From an uncultured Chromatiaceae bacterium (GTDB lineage Bacteria > Pseudomonadota > Gammaproteobacteria > Tenderiales > Tenderiaceae): a DNA stretch of 36,191 bases. Numbering within the stretch: position 1 is the stretch's first letter; every line of letters begins with the position of its first letter. The notes under the pieces were generated by a model. It did no database searches and was not told the origin of the DNA. It saw only the letters and a list, made by a program, of their open reading frames with translations. The DNA lies in NCBI GenBank assembly GCA_947259785.1, contig CAMYNQ010000013.1:1-36191 (forward strand), written 5' to 3'. Shown here in pieces: positions 1 to 6,873 of this stretch. The translations under genes and the position numbers were made by a program.

Positions 1-1820
1 TACAGGACAAGCTTGAGCACAGTTTAAGAATGGTGCCACAGTGGCGGCGCGAGGCGAGAGAAAAACTCAAACAGCTCAATGAAGAAGTGGTGATCTCGGC
101 TGTCGGCCACCTTACTGACGAGCTGCTTGAGCGATATAAGAACTATGAGGATGTCCTGAACTACCTCAATACCGTCCAAACTGATGTAATCAATAATATT
201 GATGATTTTCGTCATGGTGAAGATGATCAGTCAGGCATTAACCTGGGGATGATGCAGCAAGGCTCAAGCTTTAGGCGCTATGAGGTCAACGTTCTGGTTG
301 ACCACGGTAAGGCTTCCGGCGCTCCGGTTGTATTTGAAGAAAATCCCACCTATCAGAACCTGATTGGCCGCGTAGAGCATATGGCTATGATGGGGGCCTT
401 GATAACTGACTTCACACTCATCAAGTCAGGTGCGTTGCATAAGGCCAATAATGGCTATCTTGTTATTGAGGCTTACAGGCTTTTACAACACCCGTTTAGC
501 TGGGAGGCGCTCAAGCGTGCCTTGCGTTCCGCTGAGATTCATATTGGTTCACTTGAGCAGATGTTAGGTTTTGTTAGCACAGTCTCTCTTGAACCTGAGC
601 CAATGCCTCTGAACGTCAAAGTGGTATTGGTTGGTGACCGAATTCTTTATTACCTGCTTTACCATCTTGATCCTGAGTTTCAGGAGTTGTTCAAGGTCGC
701 TGCCGATTTTGATGATCAAATGGACAGAAGTGTTGAAAGCCAACATTTATACGCTCGCCTGATTGCCACATTGATAAAGAAAGATGAGTTGCATGCGTTT
801 GATAAGTCTGCCGTAGCACGCGTTATCGAACATAGTGCCAGGCTAAGTGAAGATGCCAACAAACTTTCAACCCATATGCGCAGCATCTGCGACCTGTTGT
901 GTGAGGCCGATTATTGGACGCAGCAACATGGCCGTGATGTGGTGACGGCTGAAGATGTTCAAACCGCTATAAATGCCCAGATACGTCGCAGCAGTCGGAT
1001 GGAAGAACACCTACATGACAGCATACAGCGCGATATTTTGCTGATCGACACCAGTGAAACAAAGGTCGGCCAGGTCAATGGTCTATCTGTTATTGATCTT
1101 GGCAATATCTCATTTGGTACGCCTAGCAGGATCACTGCTCAGGTACGGATGGGAGATGGTGATGTGCTTGATATTGAACGTGAGGTTGATTTGGGTGGTC
1201 CGATCCATTCAAAGGGGGTCTTGATTCTGTCTGGATTTCTCGGCGCCAGGTATGCAAAAGAACAACCTTTGGCGTTAACAGCAAGCCTGGTGTTTGAACA
1301 ATCCTATGCTGAAATCGAGGGTGATAGTGCCTCATCAGCAGAATTGTATAGTTTGTTGTCGGCATTATCTGATGTGCCGATCAAACAGGGTTTTGCGGTG
1401 ACAGGCTCGGTTAATCAACATGGCCAGGTTCAGGCAATTGGCGGTGTTAATGAAAAAATTGAAGGCTTCTTTGACGTTTGTTCTGTGCGAGGACTCACAG
1501 GTGAGCAGGGAGTACTTATTCCCAAGAGCAATGTCAATGACCTGATGCTGAGACAAGATATTGTTGAGGCTGTTGAACAGGGACGGTTTTCTATCTATGG
1601 CGTTGAAACCATAGACCAGGGTATAGAGATTCTTACTGGGATTGCAGCCGGTGAATTGGATACAGAAGGCCAATATCCAGAAGACAGTATTAATTTTAAG
1701 GTTGCCTCACAACTGTTTCGTTTTGCGATAATCCGTCACGAATTTGGTGAGTCAAAAAAGGATGAAGAAGAATCGACTGAACACACGGATAAACACAGCC
1801 ATAAAAAAAGTAAAGAATAA
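1..1820 (+). CDS. Lon-family ATP-dependent protease (LonB/AAA_32 type), 5' truncated by window edge
   Basis: The frame is open from the first bases, so the gene begins upstream and only its C-terminal part (about 600 residues) is visible. The Lon proteolytic domain is complete: the catalytic serine lies in EGDSASSAELY (codon 1326-1328) and the catalytic lysine in GGVNEKIEGF (codon 1455-1457), which is the Ser-Lys dyad of Lon peptidases. Upstream residues match the long middle region of the AAA_32/Lon-like proteins, including a helical lid segment. The C-terminus is a charged Lys/Glu/His tail. Such proteins degrade unfolded or regulatory proteins in the cytoplasm using ATP; the substrate here is unknown. 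The stop codon overlaps the relA start (TAATG), so the two genes are probably co-translated. Confidence 0.9.
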   Translation, partial: QDKLEHSLRMVPQWRREAREKLKQLNEEVVISAVGHLTDELLERYKNYEDVLNYLNTVQTDVINNIDDFRHGEDDQSGINLGMMQQGSSFRRYEVNVLVDHGKASGAPVVFEENPTYQNLIGRVEHMAMMGALITDFTLIKSGALHKANNGYLVIEAYRLLQHPFSWEALKRALRSAEIHIGSLEQMLGFVSTVSLEPEPMPLNVKVVLVGDRILYYLLYHLDPEFQELFKVAADFDDQMDRSVESQHLYARLIATLIKKDELHAFDKSAVARVIEHSARLSEDANKLSTHMRSICDLLCEADYWTQQHGRDVVTAEDVQTAINAQIRRSSRMEEHLHDSIQRDILLIDTSETKVGQVNGLSVIDLGNISFGTPSRITAQVRMGDGDVLDIEREVDLGGPIHSKGVLILSGFLGARYAKEQPLALTASLVFEQSYAEIEGDSASSAELYSLLSALSDVPIKQGFAVTGSVNQHGQVQAIGGVNEKIEGFFDVCSVRGLTGEQGVLIPKSNVNDLMLRQDIVEAVEQGRFSIYGVETIDQGIEILTGIAAGELDTEGQYPEDSINFKVASQLFRFAIIRHEFGESKKDEEESTEHTDKHSHKKSKE

Positions 1821-4042
1821 TGGTTAGTGTTGCCAATTCGTCAGGTGGTGAGGCTGGTAAGCAGCTAATTGACCCTGTCAATTGGCTGGCATCGCTTAAT
1901 AATAAATATTCTGAGCACGGACTGGCCATAATTGAAAAAGCCAGCTTGGTTGCTCAGTCTGCCCATGCCGATCAAAAACGCATTTCCGGCGAACCTTATT
2001 TTCAGCATTCACTGGCTGTAGCGGATATCCTTGCCAATATTGGCATGGACTATGAAACAGTTGCGGCGGCATTGCTACATGATGTGGTTGAAGATTCAGA
2101 CATCAGCCTGGATAACCTTCATAAGCAATTTGGTGCCAGTATTGCCAATTTGGTCGATGGTGTTACCAAAATGCTGCTTATTCAGTCGTTTAAGGGATTG
2201 GATGAGTCCAGTAAAAAAGAAAAGAAGGAACGTGTTCAAGCGGAAAGTCTACGCAAGATGCTGCTTGCCATGGTCGAAGATGTGCGAGTGGTGTTAATTA
2301 AACTAGCAGACCGTGCCCACAATATGCGTACCTTGTCAGTTTTTTCTGAAAGCAAGCAAAGGCGTATAGCAAGTGAGACCCTTGAAATATACGCACCGTT
2401 GGCAAATCGTCTTGGTATGTGGCATCTCAAATGGGAGTTGGAGGATTTATCATTTCGCTACCTCGAGCCAGAGCTTTATAAAAAAATTGCCAAGATGCTC
2501 GATGAGCGGCGAGTCGATCGCGAAAGATACATCAATGATTTTGTCCAGACGCTACAGACTGAGTTGACCCATGTTCATGTCAATGCAGAGATTACCGGTC
2601 GACCAAAACACATCTATAGTATTTACCGTAAGATGCAGAGAAAAGGCATTGATTATCATCAGGTTTATGATACCCGTGGTGTGCGTGTGTTGGTGGATAC
2701 AATTCCGGAATGTTATACCGCACTTGGCGTGGCCCACTCTTTTTGGCGTCATATCCCCGGAGAATTCGATGATTATATTGCCACCCCAAAACAAAATAAC
2801 TACCAATCAATCCATACTGCTGTATTTGGTTCTGAGGGTAAGGTGGTCGAGGTACAAATTCGGACTCATCAAATGCATCAGGATAATGAATTGGGTGTGG
2901 CATCCCACTGGCGCTATAAAGAAGGTACAGATTATGATGCCGGGTTTGAGCGCAAAATTTCCTGGCTACGGCAACTGCTAGATTGGAAAGAGGAAGTTGC
3001 TGATGCCAATGAATTTGTTGACCAACTTAAATCGGATGCTTTTGAAGATAGGATTTATGTATTCACCCCAAAGGGCAATGTAGTTGATTTGGTTGATGGA
3101 GCAACACCGCTGGATTTTGCCTACCATATCCATACTGACGTAGGCCATCGTTGCCGCGGAGCCAAGGTTAACGGCCATATGGTTCCTTTAACCTATCGTC
3201 TTAAAACAGGTGAACAAATAGAGGTTCTGACCGTAAAGCATGGTGAGCCGAGCAGGGATTGGTTGAATCCTGAGCTTGGTTACCTAAAAACCAGCCGAGC
3301 ACGTGGCAAGGTGCTGCATTGGTTCAAAATGCTCAACTTTGACAACAATGTCGCCGATGGTCGCTCAATACTCGAAAAAGAGTTAAACCGGCTTGGATTG
3401 ACTGACGTTAATTTGGAAAAGCTGTCGCGCAAGTTGGATTATCGAAAACTGGATGATTTTCTTGCTGCGATTGGCCGTAACGACCTCAAAATTAACCGCA
3501 TTGTCAGGTTGATACAGGAAATTAGGCAAAAACAACAGTCCCCGGTGATTAAAACTCGCCAGCCCGCTCAAAAACATGGCACTGGAAGCAGTGATATTAC
3601 GATTGCAGGAGTAGGGGACCTTTTGACGCAGATAGCACGCTGTTGCAAGCCCGTTCCTGGTGATGTGATATCTGGTTATATAACCAAAGGCAGAGGTATT
3701 TCCATTCATCGTAAGGATTGTCCCAATATTCTTCGCTATATTAATCAGTCACCAGAGCGCTTGATTGATGTGGAGTGGGCCAGTAATGGGGGTGAGCCTC
3801 AGGCTTATCCCGTTGACGTGCAGATCAAGGCGTTTGACCGTCAAGGGTTACTTAGTGATGTTGCCACACTGCTTGCAACTGAAAAGGTCAATATTATCGC
3901 GGTAAACACACTGTCAGACAAAAAGAGCTACACGGCCAATATGGTGTTAACCCTGGAAATAGAAGATCTAGGTAGGCTTAGTAATATTCTTAATAAAATC
4001 AACGGCCTGCCAAATGTGCTTAATGTTAATAGAAAGGGTTAG
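1820..4042 (+). CDS. relA: RelA-type (p)ppGpp synthetase with an apparently intact hydrolase domain
   Basis: A 740-residue RelA/SpoT homologue with all expected domains: N-terminal HD hydrolase (about 30-190), synthetase (about 240-360), TGS (about 400-465), a Cys-containing region (ARCCKP, RKDCPN) and a C-terminal ACT domain. The start MVSV, the length and the acidic synthetase motif EFDD (315-318) are those of RelA rather than the RxKD of SpoT/Rel. Unlike E. coli RelA, the hydrolase residues are all present: R54, H63, H87-D88, E91-D92 and D164 in LADRAHNMR. The enzyme would make (p)ppGpp from ATP and GTP/GDP on starved ribosomes and might also degrade it. The ATG overlaps the stop of the Lon-like gene. 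Calling it RelA rather than SpoT rests mainly on the EFDD motif. Confidence 0.93.
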   Translation: MVSVANSSGGEAGKQLIDPVNWLASLNNKYSEHGLAIIEKASLVAQSAHADQKRISGEPYFQHSLAVADILANIGMDYETVAAALLHDVVEDSDISLDNLHKQFGASIANLVDGVTKMLLIQSFKGLDESSKKEKKERVQAESLRKMLLAMVEDVRVVLIKLADRAHNMRTLSVFSESKQRRIASETLEIYAPLANRLGMWHLKWELEDLSFRYLEPELYKKIAKMLDERRVDRERYINDFVQTLQTELTHVHVNAEITGRPKHIYSIYRKMQRKGIDYHQVYDTRGVRVLVDTIPECYTALGVAHSFWRHIPGEFDDYIATPKQNNYQSIHTAVFGSEGKVVEVQIRTHQMHQDNELGVASHWRYKEGTDYDAGFERKISWLRQLLDWKEEVADANEFVDQLKSDAFEDRIYVFTPKGNVVDLVDGATPLDFAYHIHTDVGHRCRGAKVNGHMVPLTYRLKTGEQIEVLTVKHGEPSRDWLNPELGYLKTSRARGKVLHWFKMLNFDNNVADGRSILEKELNRLGLTDVNLEKLSRKLDYRKLDDFLAAIGRNDLKINRIVRLIQEIRQKQQSPVIKTRQPAQKHGTGSSDITIAGVGDLLTQIARCCKPVPGDVISGYITKGRGISIHRKDCPNILRYINQSPERLIDVEWASNGGEPQAYPVDVQIKAFDRQGLLSDVATLLATEKVNIIAVNTLSDKKSYTANMVLTLEIEDLGRLSNILNKINGLPNVLNVNRKG

Positions 4043-4047
4043 CTGGA

Positions 4048-4350
4048 TTAGGCTGAGTCCTCGGCAAAATAATCTGGAACATCAAAAGCCTCTGTACCAG
4101 GGGCTGCGCCCAATTCGTAAAAATCTAATTCATTGACGTCATCTTCAAGTGCTTCCAGCCACTCTTCAGAGGGTTCTATCTGTTCGGCACCGAGTTTATT
4201 CCAGACATCGATATCTAGTCCTTCAAAAGTACCATCGACATATTGAATTTCAATACAGCCTTCATCAGAGTCATATGACGTGACTCGAAAGGTTTCTGAG
4301 TCTTGTAATTTATACCAGGAATTTACAATTGGGCTATCAAGCTGTGCCAT
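4048..4350 (-). CDS. DUF6763 family small acidic protein
   Basis: A 100-residue acidic protein, convergent with relA with only 5 bases between the stops. The N-terminal half (PIVNSWYKLQDSETFRV, then EGCIEIQYVDGTFEGLDID) matches the pattern of the uncharacterised DUF6763 family known from gammaproteobacteria; the remainder is rich in Glu and Asp. There is no signal peptide or membrane segment, so it is probably cytoplasmic. An AGGAGAG ribosome site lies just upstream of the ATG. No function is known and the neighbours do not suggest one. Confidence 0.8.
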   Translation of the reverse strand: MAQLDSPIVNSWYKLQDSETFRVTSYDSDEGCIEIQYVDGTFEGLDIDVWNKLGAEQIEPSEEWLEALEDDVNELDFYELGAAPGTEAFDVPDYFAEDSA

Positions 4351-4559
4351 TTCTACTCTCCTATAGCATCAGTACTACTGAGTCCAAAAAATCCTTTTAA
4401 AACAATAGCTAAATAAATTAATTTGATTTTAATTGTTTAACCAAACCATGCTCCCTGCTTAAAAATGTATCGGCCATGATATTAGTAATCTTTAACGTGT
4501 TTTTGGTGGTAAAAATTTAGGCAAAGATGCCGAATAGTATTTATACTAATATTAAATGT

Positions 4560-4626
4560 AAGAGTTTTCCCATCAGGATGTACCCCTGCTCGAGCTTGGG
4601 TGATGGGCCCAGGAAGCCGGCAACAT
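4560..4626 (+). promoter_or_regulatory. Possible structured 5' leader of the hibernation factor gene
   Basis: The roughly 300-base gap between the DUF6763 start and the hpf start is AT-rich to about 4560 and then becomes a GC-richer block. That block can fold: CTTGGG (4595-4600) pairs with CCCAGG (4608-4613) around a TGATGGG loop. It sits directly before the ribosome site AAGGAG (4635-4640). It may be a regulatory leader or simply 5' UTR. It does not match any riboswitch class I can name. Confidence 0.25.
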
Positions 4627-4646
4627 ACATAGTTAAGGAGAGATAT

Positions 4647-5024
4647 ATGAAGCTACCGCTGCAAATTACTTCCAGGAATGTATCGCTGTCAGAAAGCGCT
4701 GAACAGTCGATTCGTGAGAAAGCAGCGAAACTTGATCAGTTTTGTGACCAGATCATGGGCTGCCGCGTGCTGGTGGAATCACCACATCGCCATCAACAAC
4801 GCGGAAATCAATACAATGTCCGGCTCGACATTACCGTGCCCGGTTCAGAAATTGTTATCAAGCGTGAGGAAAATGAAGACCTGTATGTGGCAATCCGAGA
4901 CGCCTTTGATGCTGCGCAACGTAAAGTGAAAGAACACTCCGCGAAGATGAAAGACGTTAAGGGCGCTGAGAGTATTCCATTGGTTGACCAAGCTCCAGAT
5001 ATTGATATGGATCAAGCGTCATAA
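4647..5024 (+). CDS. hpf: HPF/RaiA family ribosome hibernation factor
   Basis: A 125-residue protein of the short HPF/RaiA type, which binds the 30S decoding centre and silences or dimerises ribosomes in stationary phase. The conserved beta-alpha-beta core is visible: LQITSRNVSLSESAEQSIRE, the basic stretch around ESPHRHQQRGNQYNVRLDI, and EENEDLYVAIRDAFDAA followed by an amphipathic basic helix. The ATG at 4647 was chosen because AAGGAG lies 6 bases upstream and the family begins here; the frame stays open back to 4527 but the extra residues are not family-like. It stands alone with its own terminator, not in the frequent rpoN-hpf-ptsN order. A functional link to relA nearby (both starvation responses) is inference. 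Confidence 0.9.
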   Translation: MKLPLQITSRNVSLSESAEQSIREKAAKLDQFCDQIMGCRVLVESPHRHQQRGNQYNVRLDITVPGSEIVIKREENEDLYVAIRDAFDAAQRKVKEHSAKMKDVKGAESIPLVDQAPDIDMDQAS

Positions 5025-5051
5025 TTTAAAAATATCAAAGCAACAAATACG

Positions 5052-5079
5052 CCGGGGCCGAAAGGCCCCGGTTTCGTTT
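5052..5079 (+). terminator. Rho-independent terminator after hpf
   Basis: Perfect 8-bp stem CCGGGGCC / GGCCCCGG with a GAAA tetraloop (5052-5071), followed by TTTCGTTT. It lies between the convergent hpf and nitroreductase genes and is oriented to end hpf. Confidence 0.92.
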
Positions 5080-5083
5080 AAGG

Positions 5084-5683
5084 CTAAAAACTGTTTTCTA
5101 ACAAAACATCGTCAACAGTCACCAGGCCTGGGCGCGGATAAGGTGCGTCCATACGCTTGCCAATCGCCAGTAGCATGCAAATAGCATGATCATCTGGCAA
5201 CTTTACCAGCTCAGCCATCTTCTGTTCATCGCAAGCCATCGCGCATGAATCCAGCCCCATCTCCTGTGCCTTTAACATAAGAGCCATTGATGCCATTGAC
5301 GCTGAACGCATGCCTTCATCGCGTTGAAGTTGAGCATTGTTGGCGTAAATCTGCTGGCTGTTACTAATCATAGAATCGGCCACATCTTTCGGCGCATTCA
5401 CCCAGTAGCGTTGAGGCTCTTTTTGCCAGGCCTTAACATCAAGGCACACCAGTAGCACTAGCGAAGCATCTGTTACCTGTGGTTGGTACCATGCAGCCGC
5501 TTTGGCTTGTTCCAGTAAGTCTTTATCCTGCAGCCAGACAAAGCGCCAGTGTTGAGCATTAAATGCCGATGGTGATAAATTGGCCGCTTCAATTAGCTCG
5601 TGAACCTCTGCGGCAGTGACCTGATATGAGGGATCAAAAGCATTAACCGAGCGGCGATTTTTAATGGCGTCAGAGACCTTCAC
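5084..5683 (-). CDS. Nitroreductase family NAD(P)H-dependent flavoprotein
   Basis: A 199-residue nitroreductase-fold protein. The FMN-binding N-terminal motif is clear (IKNRRSVNAFD, then AANLSPSAFNAQHWRF), as is the late MGLDSCAMA segment and a final ...LLAIGKR block typical of the family. Such enzymes use FMN to reduce nitro compounds, quinones or flavins; the physiological substrate cannot be read from sequence. I place the start at the GTG with first base 5683, since AAAGG lies 8 bases upstream and the family begins MKVSDAIKNRRS-like; an ATG 42 bases further upstream would add an unlikely hydrophobic extension. It is convergent with hpf. Confidence 0.88.
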   Translation of the reverse strand: MKVSDAIKNRRSVNAFDPSYQVTAAEVHELIEAANLSPSAFNAQHWRFVWLQDKDLLEQAKAAAWYQPQVTDASLVLLVCLDVKAWQKEPQRYWVNAPKDVADSMISNSQQIYANNAQLQRDEGMRSASMASMALMLKAQEMGLDSCAMACDEQKMAELVKLPDDHAICMLLAIGKRMDAPYPRPGLVTVDDVLLENSF

Positions 5684-5830
5684 AACAACAACCTTTAACA
5701 GCAAATAAACGCACAAGATTACCACATCTACTCACTGAGAGAGAAAGAAATAGCCGGCTGTTCCCGGAGACAACATGCCCCCGGAAATAATTAACTGGAT
5801 TATCCTTGTAATTAGAAGGGGGTGAATGGC

Positions 5831-5932
5831 TTACCAGGCTAATGTCATGAAAAAAATTGTCAGTAGAATAAAGGCCACAATCACGGCATCAGCGGCATAA
5901 CTAGCTGGATGTTCAGGAATTAATTGTTGCAT
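5831..5932 (-). CDS. Small membrane peptide, 33 aa (paralogue 1)
   Basis: A short reading frame with a strong GGAGGTG ribosome site 6 bases before its ATG. The peptide begins MQQLIPEHPASYAAD, then carries one hydrophobic segment of about 18 residues (AVIVAFILLTIFFMTLAW) ending at the stop. It would be a single-span inner-membrane protein. The start pattern M-(Q/N)-Q-L-x-P-x-(H/Y)-P is shared with the next small gene (6154-6258), and both have the same DNA motif 90-100 bases upstream, so they look like diverged duplicates. I do not recognise the family. Size and topology resemble small accessory subunits of membrane complexes, but nothing adjacent identifies a partner. Confidence 0.6.
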   Translation of the reverse strand: MQQLIPEHPASYAADAVIVAFILLTIFFMTLAW

Positions 5933-6002
5933 GATCTTCACCTCCATATTATCTGTTGTGATTTCACAGCCAAGCATGAGATGAGGCAGCACAGGACACA
6001 TG

Positions 6003-6030
6003 CCGCCCCATGCATGATCAAAATAGTCTA
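6003..6030 (-). promoter_or_regulatory. Shared upstream element, copy 1
   Basis: On the minus strand this reads TAGACTATTTTGATCATG followed by CATGGGGCGG, ending about 70 bases before the first small membrane-peptide ATG. It matches copy 2 (6326-6352) at nearly every position through the GGGGCG, and its core GACTATTTT-N2-TCATG recurs at copy 3 (19386-19405). It is probably a regulator site or promoter element; the protein that binds it is unknown. Confidence 0.6.
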
Positions 6031-6072
6031 TAAATTTATGTATACAAACATCAAATAGATAAAGGTATTTGA

Positions 6073-6122
6073 TGAGAAAAACCTCTCCCCGAGGATGTCC
6101 TTATCCTCAGAGTGAAGAGGTT
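6073..6122 (-). terminator. Rho-independent terminator after the second small peptide gene
   Basis: On the minus strand an outer stem AACCTCT / AGAGGTT (6116-6122 with 6080-6086) encloses an inner stem GAGGAT / ATCCTC, followed by TTTCTC. It lies about 30 bases after the stop of the 6154-6258 gene, which shows that gene is a separate transcription unit. Confidence 0.75.
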
Positions 6123-6153
6123 AGCGTCCTTGCTAGAAAAGCATGCCTGTTAA

Positions 6154-6258
6154 TTAATACGTGATATAAAAGAGAAAAGAAATAGCCAGTACAATAGGTA
6201 TTGAAGCGGCAATATTAGCTACAATATTGCCGGGATACTTAGGATACAACTGGTTCAT
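6154..6258 (-). CDS. Small membrane peptide, 34 aa (paralogue 2)
   Basis: A short reading frame preceded by CTGGAGGGCG, a good ribosome site. The peptide begins MNQLYPKYPGNIVANIAAS and ends in a single hydrophobic span, IPIVLAISFLFYITY. The first nine residues share the pattern M-x-Q-L-x-P-x-x-P with the 5831-5932 peptide. It has its own terminator (6073-6122) and the conserved upstream element about 90 bases before the ATG, and it is divergent from the OB-fold gene at 6454. No family is recognised. Ribosome site, terminator and duplicated element together make it very unlikely to be a chance frame. Confidence 0.65.
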   Translation of the reverse strand: MNQLYPKYPGNIVANIAASIPIVLAISFLFYITY

Positions 6259-6325
6259 TGGGTCGCCCTCCAGTTAGCCCATTGAGTTGAAGTATCACAA
6301 GACTATAAACAGCAACCCACAATAT

Positions 6326-6352
6326 CGCCCCGTGCATGATAAAAATAGTCAA
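6326..6352 (-). promoter_or_regulatory. Shared upstream element, copy 2
   Basis: Minus strand TTGACTATTTTTATCATG followed by CACGGGGCG. It lies about 70 bases before the second small peptide ATG and about 100 bases before the divergent OB-fold gene, so it could serve both. TTGACT could double as a -35 box; no clear -10 at 17 bp was seen. See copies 1 and 3. Confidence 0.6.
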
Positions 6353-6453
6353 CGAATTGAAATATGCAAGTACAGAAGCAAAACTTTAAACTGCTGGCTA
6401 TCGACAACCTATAAATCATGTTAAAAAGGGCAAACTATTAAGAAGGAGTCGTT

Positions 6454-6831
6454 ATGAGCAAAAAAGTTATCGCAGCAGCCTTTGCTGCAATGGTTGCATG
6501 TGCACCTGTAAGTCAGGTACAGGCCGCAGACCTGCCAGTAAAAACTGTTGAACAAGTATTTGCCGAGCAAGGAAAGCTGTCAGGCAAACATATTCATATT
6601 AGTGGAGAAGTTGTTAAAGTTAACAACGGCATTATGGGGAAAAATTTCCTCCATATTCAAGATGGCAGCGGCGCTGAAGGTACCAACGACATAATCGTTA
6701 CCAGTCAGCAAACCGCCAACGTCGGTGACAAGGTTAACGTTGACGCCCTGGTGACAACCAATCGTGATTTTGGCATGGGATACAGCTACGCAGTTATTCT
6801 GGAAGAGGGCAAAATAAGCCTGGCCGATTGA
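6454..6831 (+). CDS. Exported OB-fold protein (NrfJ/BOF-like)
   Basis: A 125-residue protein with a clear Sec signal peptide (MSKKVIAAAFAAMVAC, cleavage after VQA near residue 24). The mature part has the compact beta pattern of periplasmic OB-fold proteins: GKHIHISGEVVKVNNGIMGK, NFLHIQDGSG, DIIVTSQQTANVGDKV and a last strand YAVILEEGKI. Relatives are often mis-annotated as DNA-binding because of the OB fold, but export argues against that; some sit beside respiratory cytochromes. The ATG has an AAGGAG site 7 bases upstream. It is divergent from the small peptide at 6154-6258 and may share its control region. The exact role is unknown. Confidence 0.75.
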   Translation: MSKKVIAAAFAAMVACAPVSQVQAADLPVKTVEQVFAEQGKLSGKHIHISGEVVKVNNGIMGKNFLHIQDGSGAEGTNDIIVTSQQTANVGDKVNVDALVTTNRDFGMGYSYAVILEEGKISLAD

Positions 6832-6836
6832 TCTGG

Positions 6837-6868
6837 AGCACAGGGTAAGGGATACCCTACCCTGTGCT
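6837..6868. terminator. Terminator between convergent genes
   Basis: Perfect 11-bp stem AGCACAGGGTA / TACCCTGTGCT with an inner GGG-ATA-CCC. T-rich sequence (TGTTCTTATTTG) follows on the plus side. It sits between the convergent OB-fold and LysM/FecR genes; the plus-strand use is best supported. Confidence 0.85.
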
Positions 6869-6873
6869 TGTTC

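Noticed and set aside
4527-4646. Longer N-terminus for the hibernation factor
   Set aside because: The extra 40 residues are not family-like, and AAGGAG marks the ATG at 4647.
6326-6352. FNR/ANR site reading of the TTGAC...ATCAT element
   Set aside because: The half-site spacing is TGA-N9-TCA in the best copy, not the TGA-N6-TCA that FNR-type proteins require.
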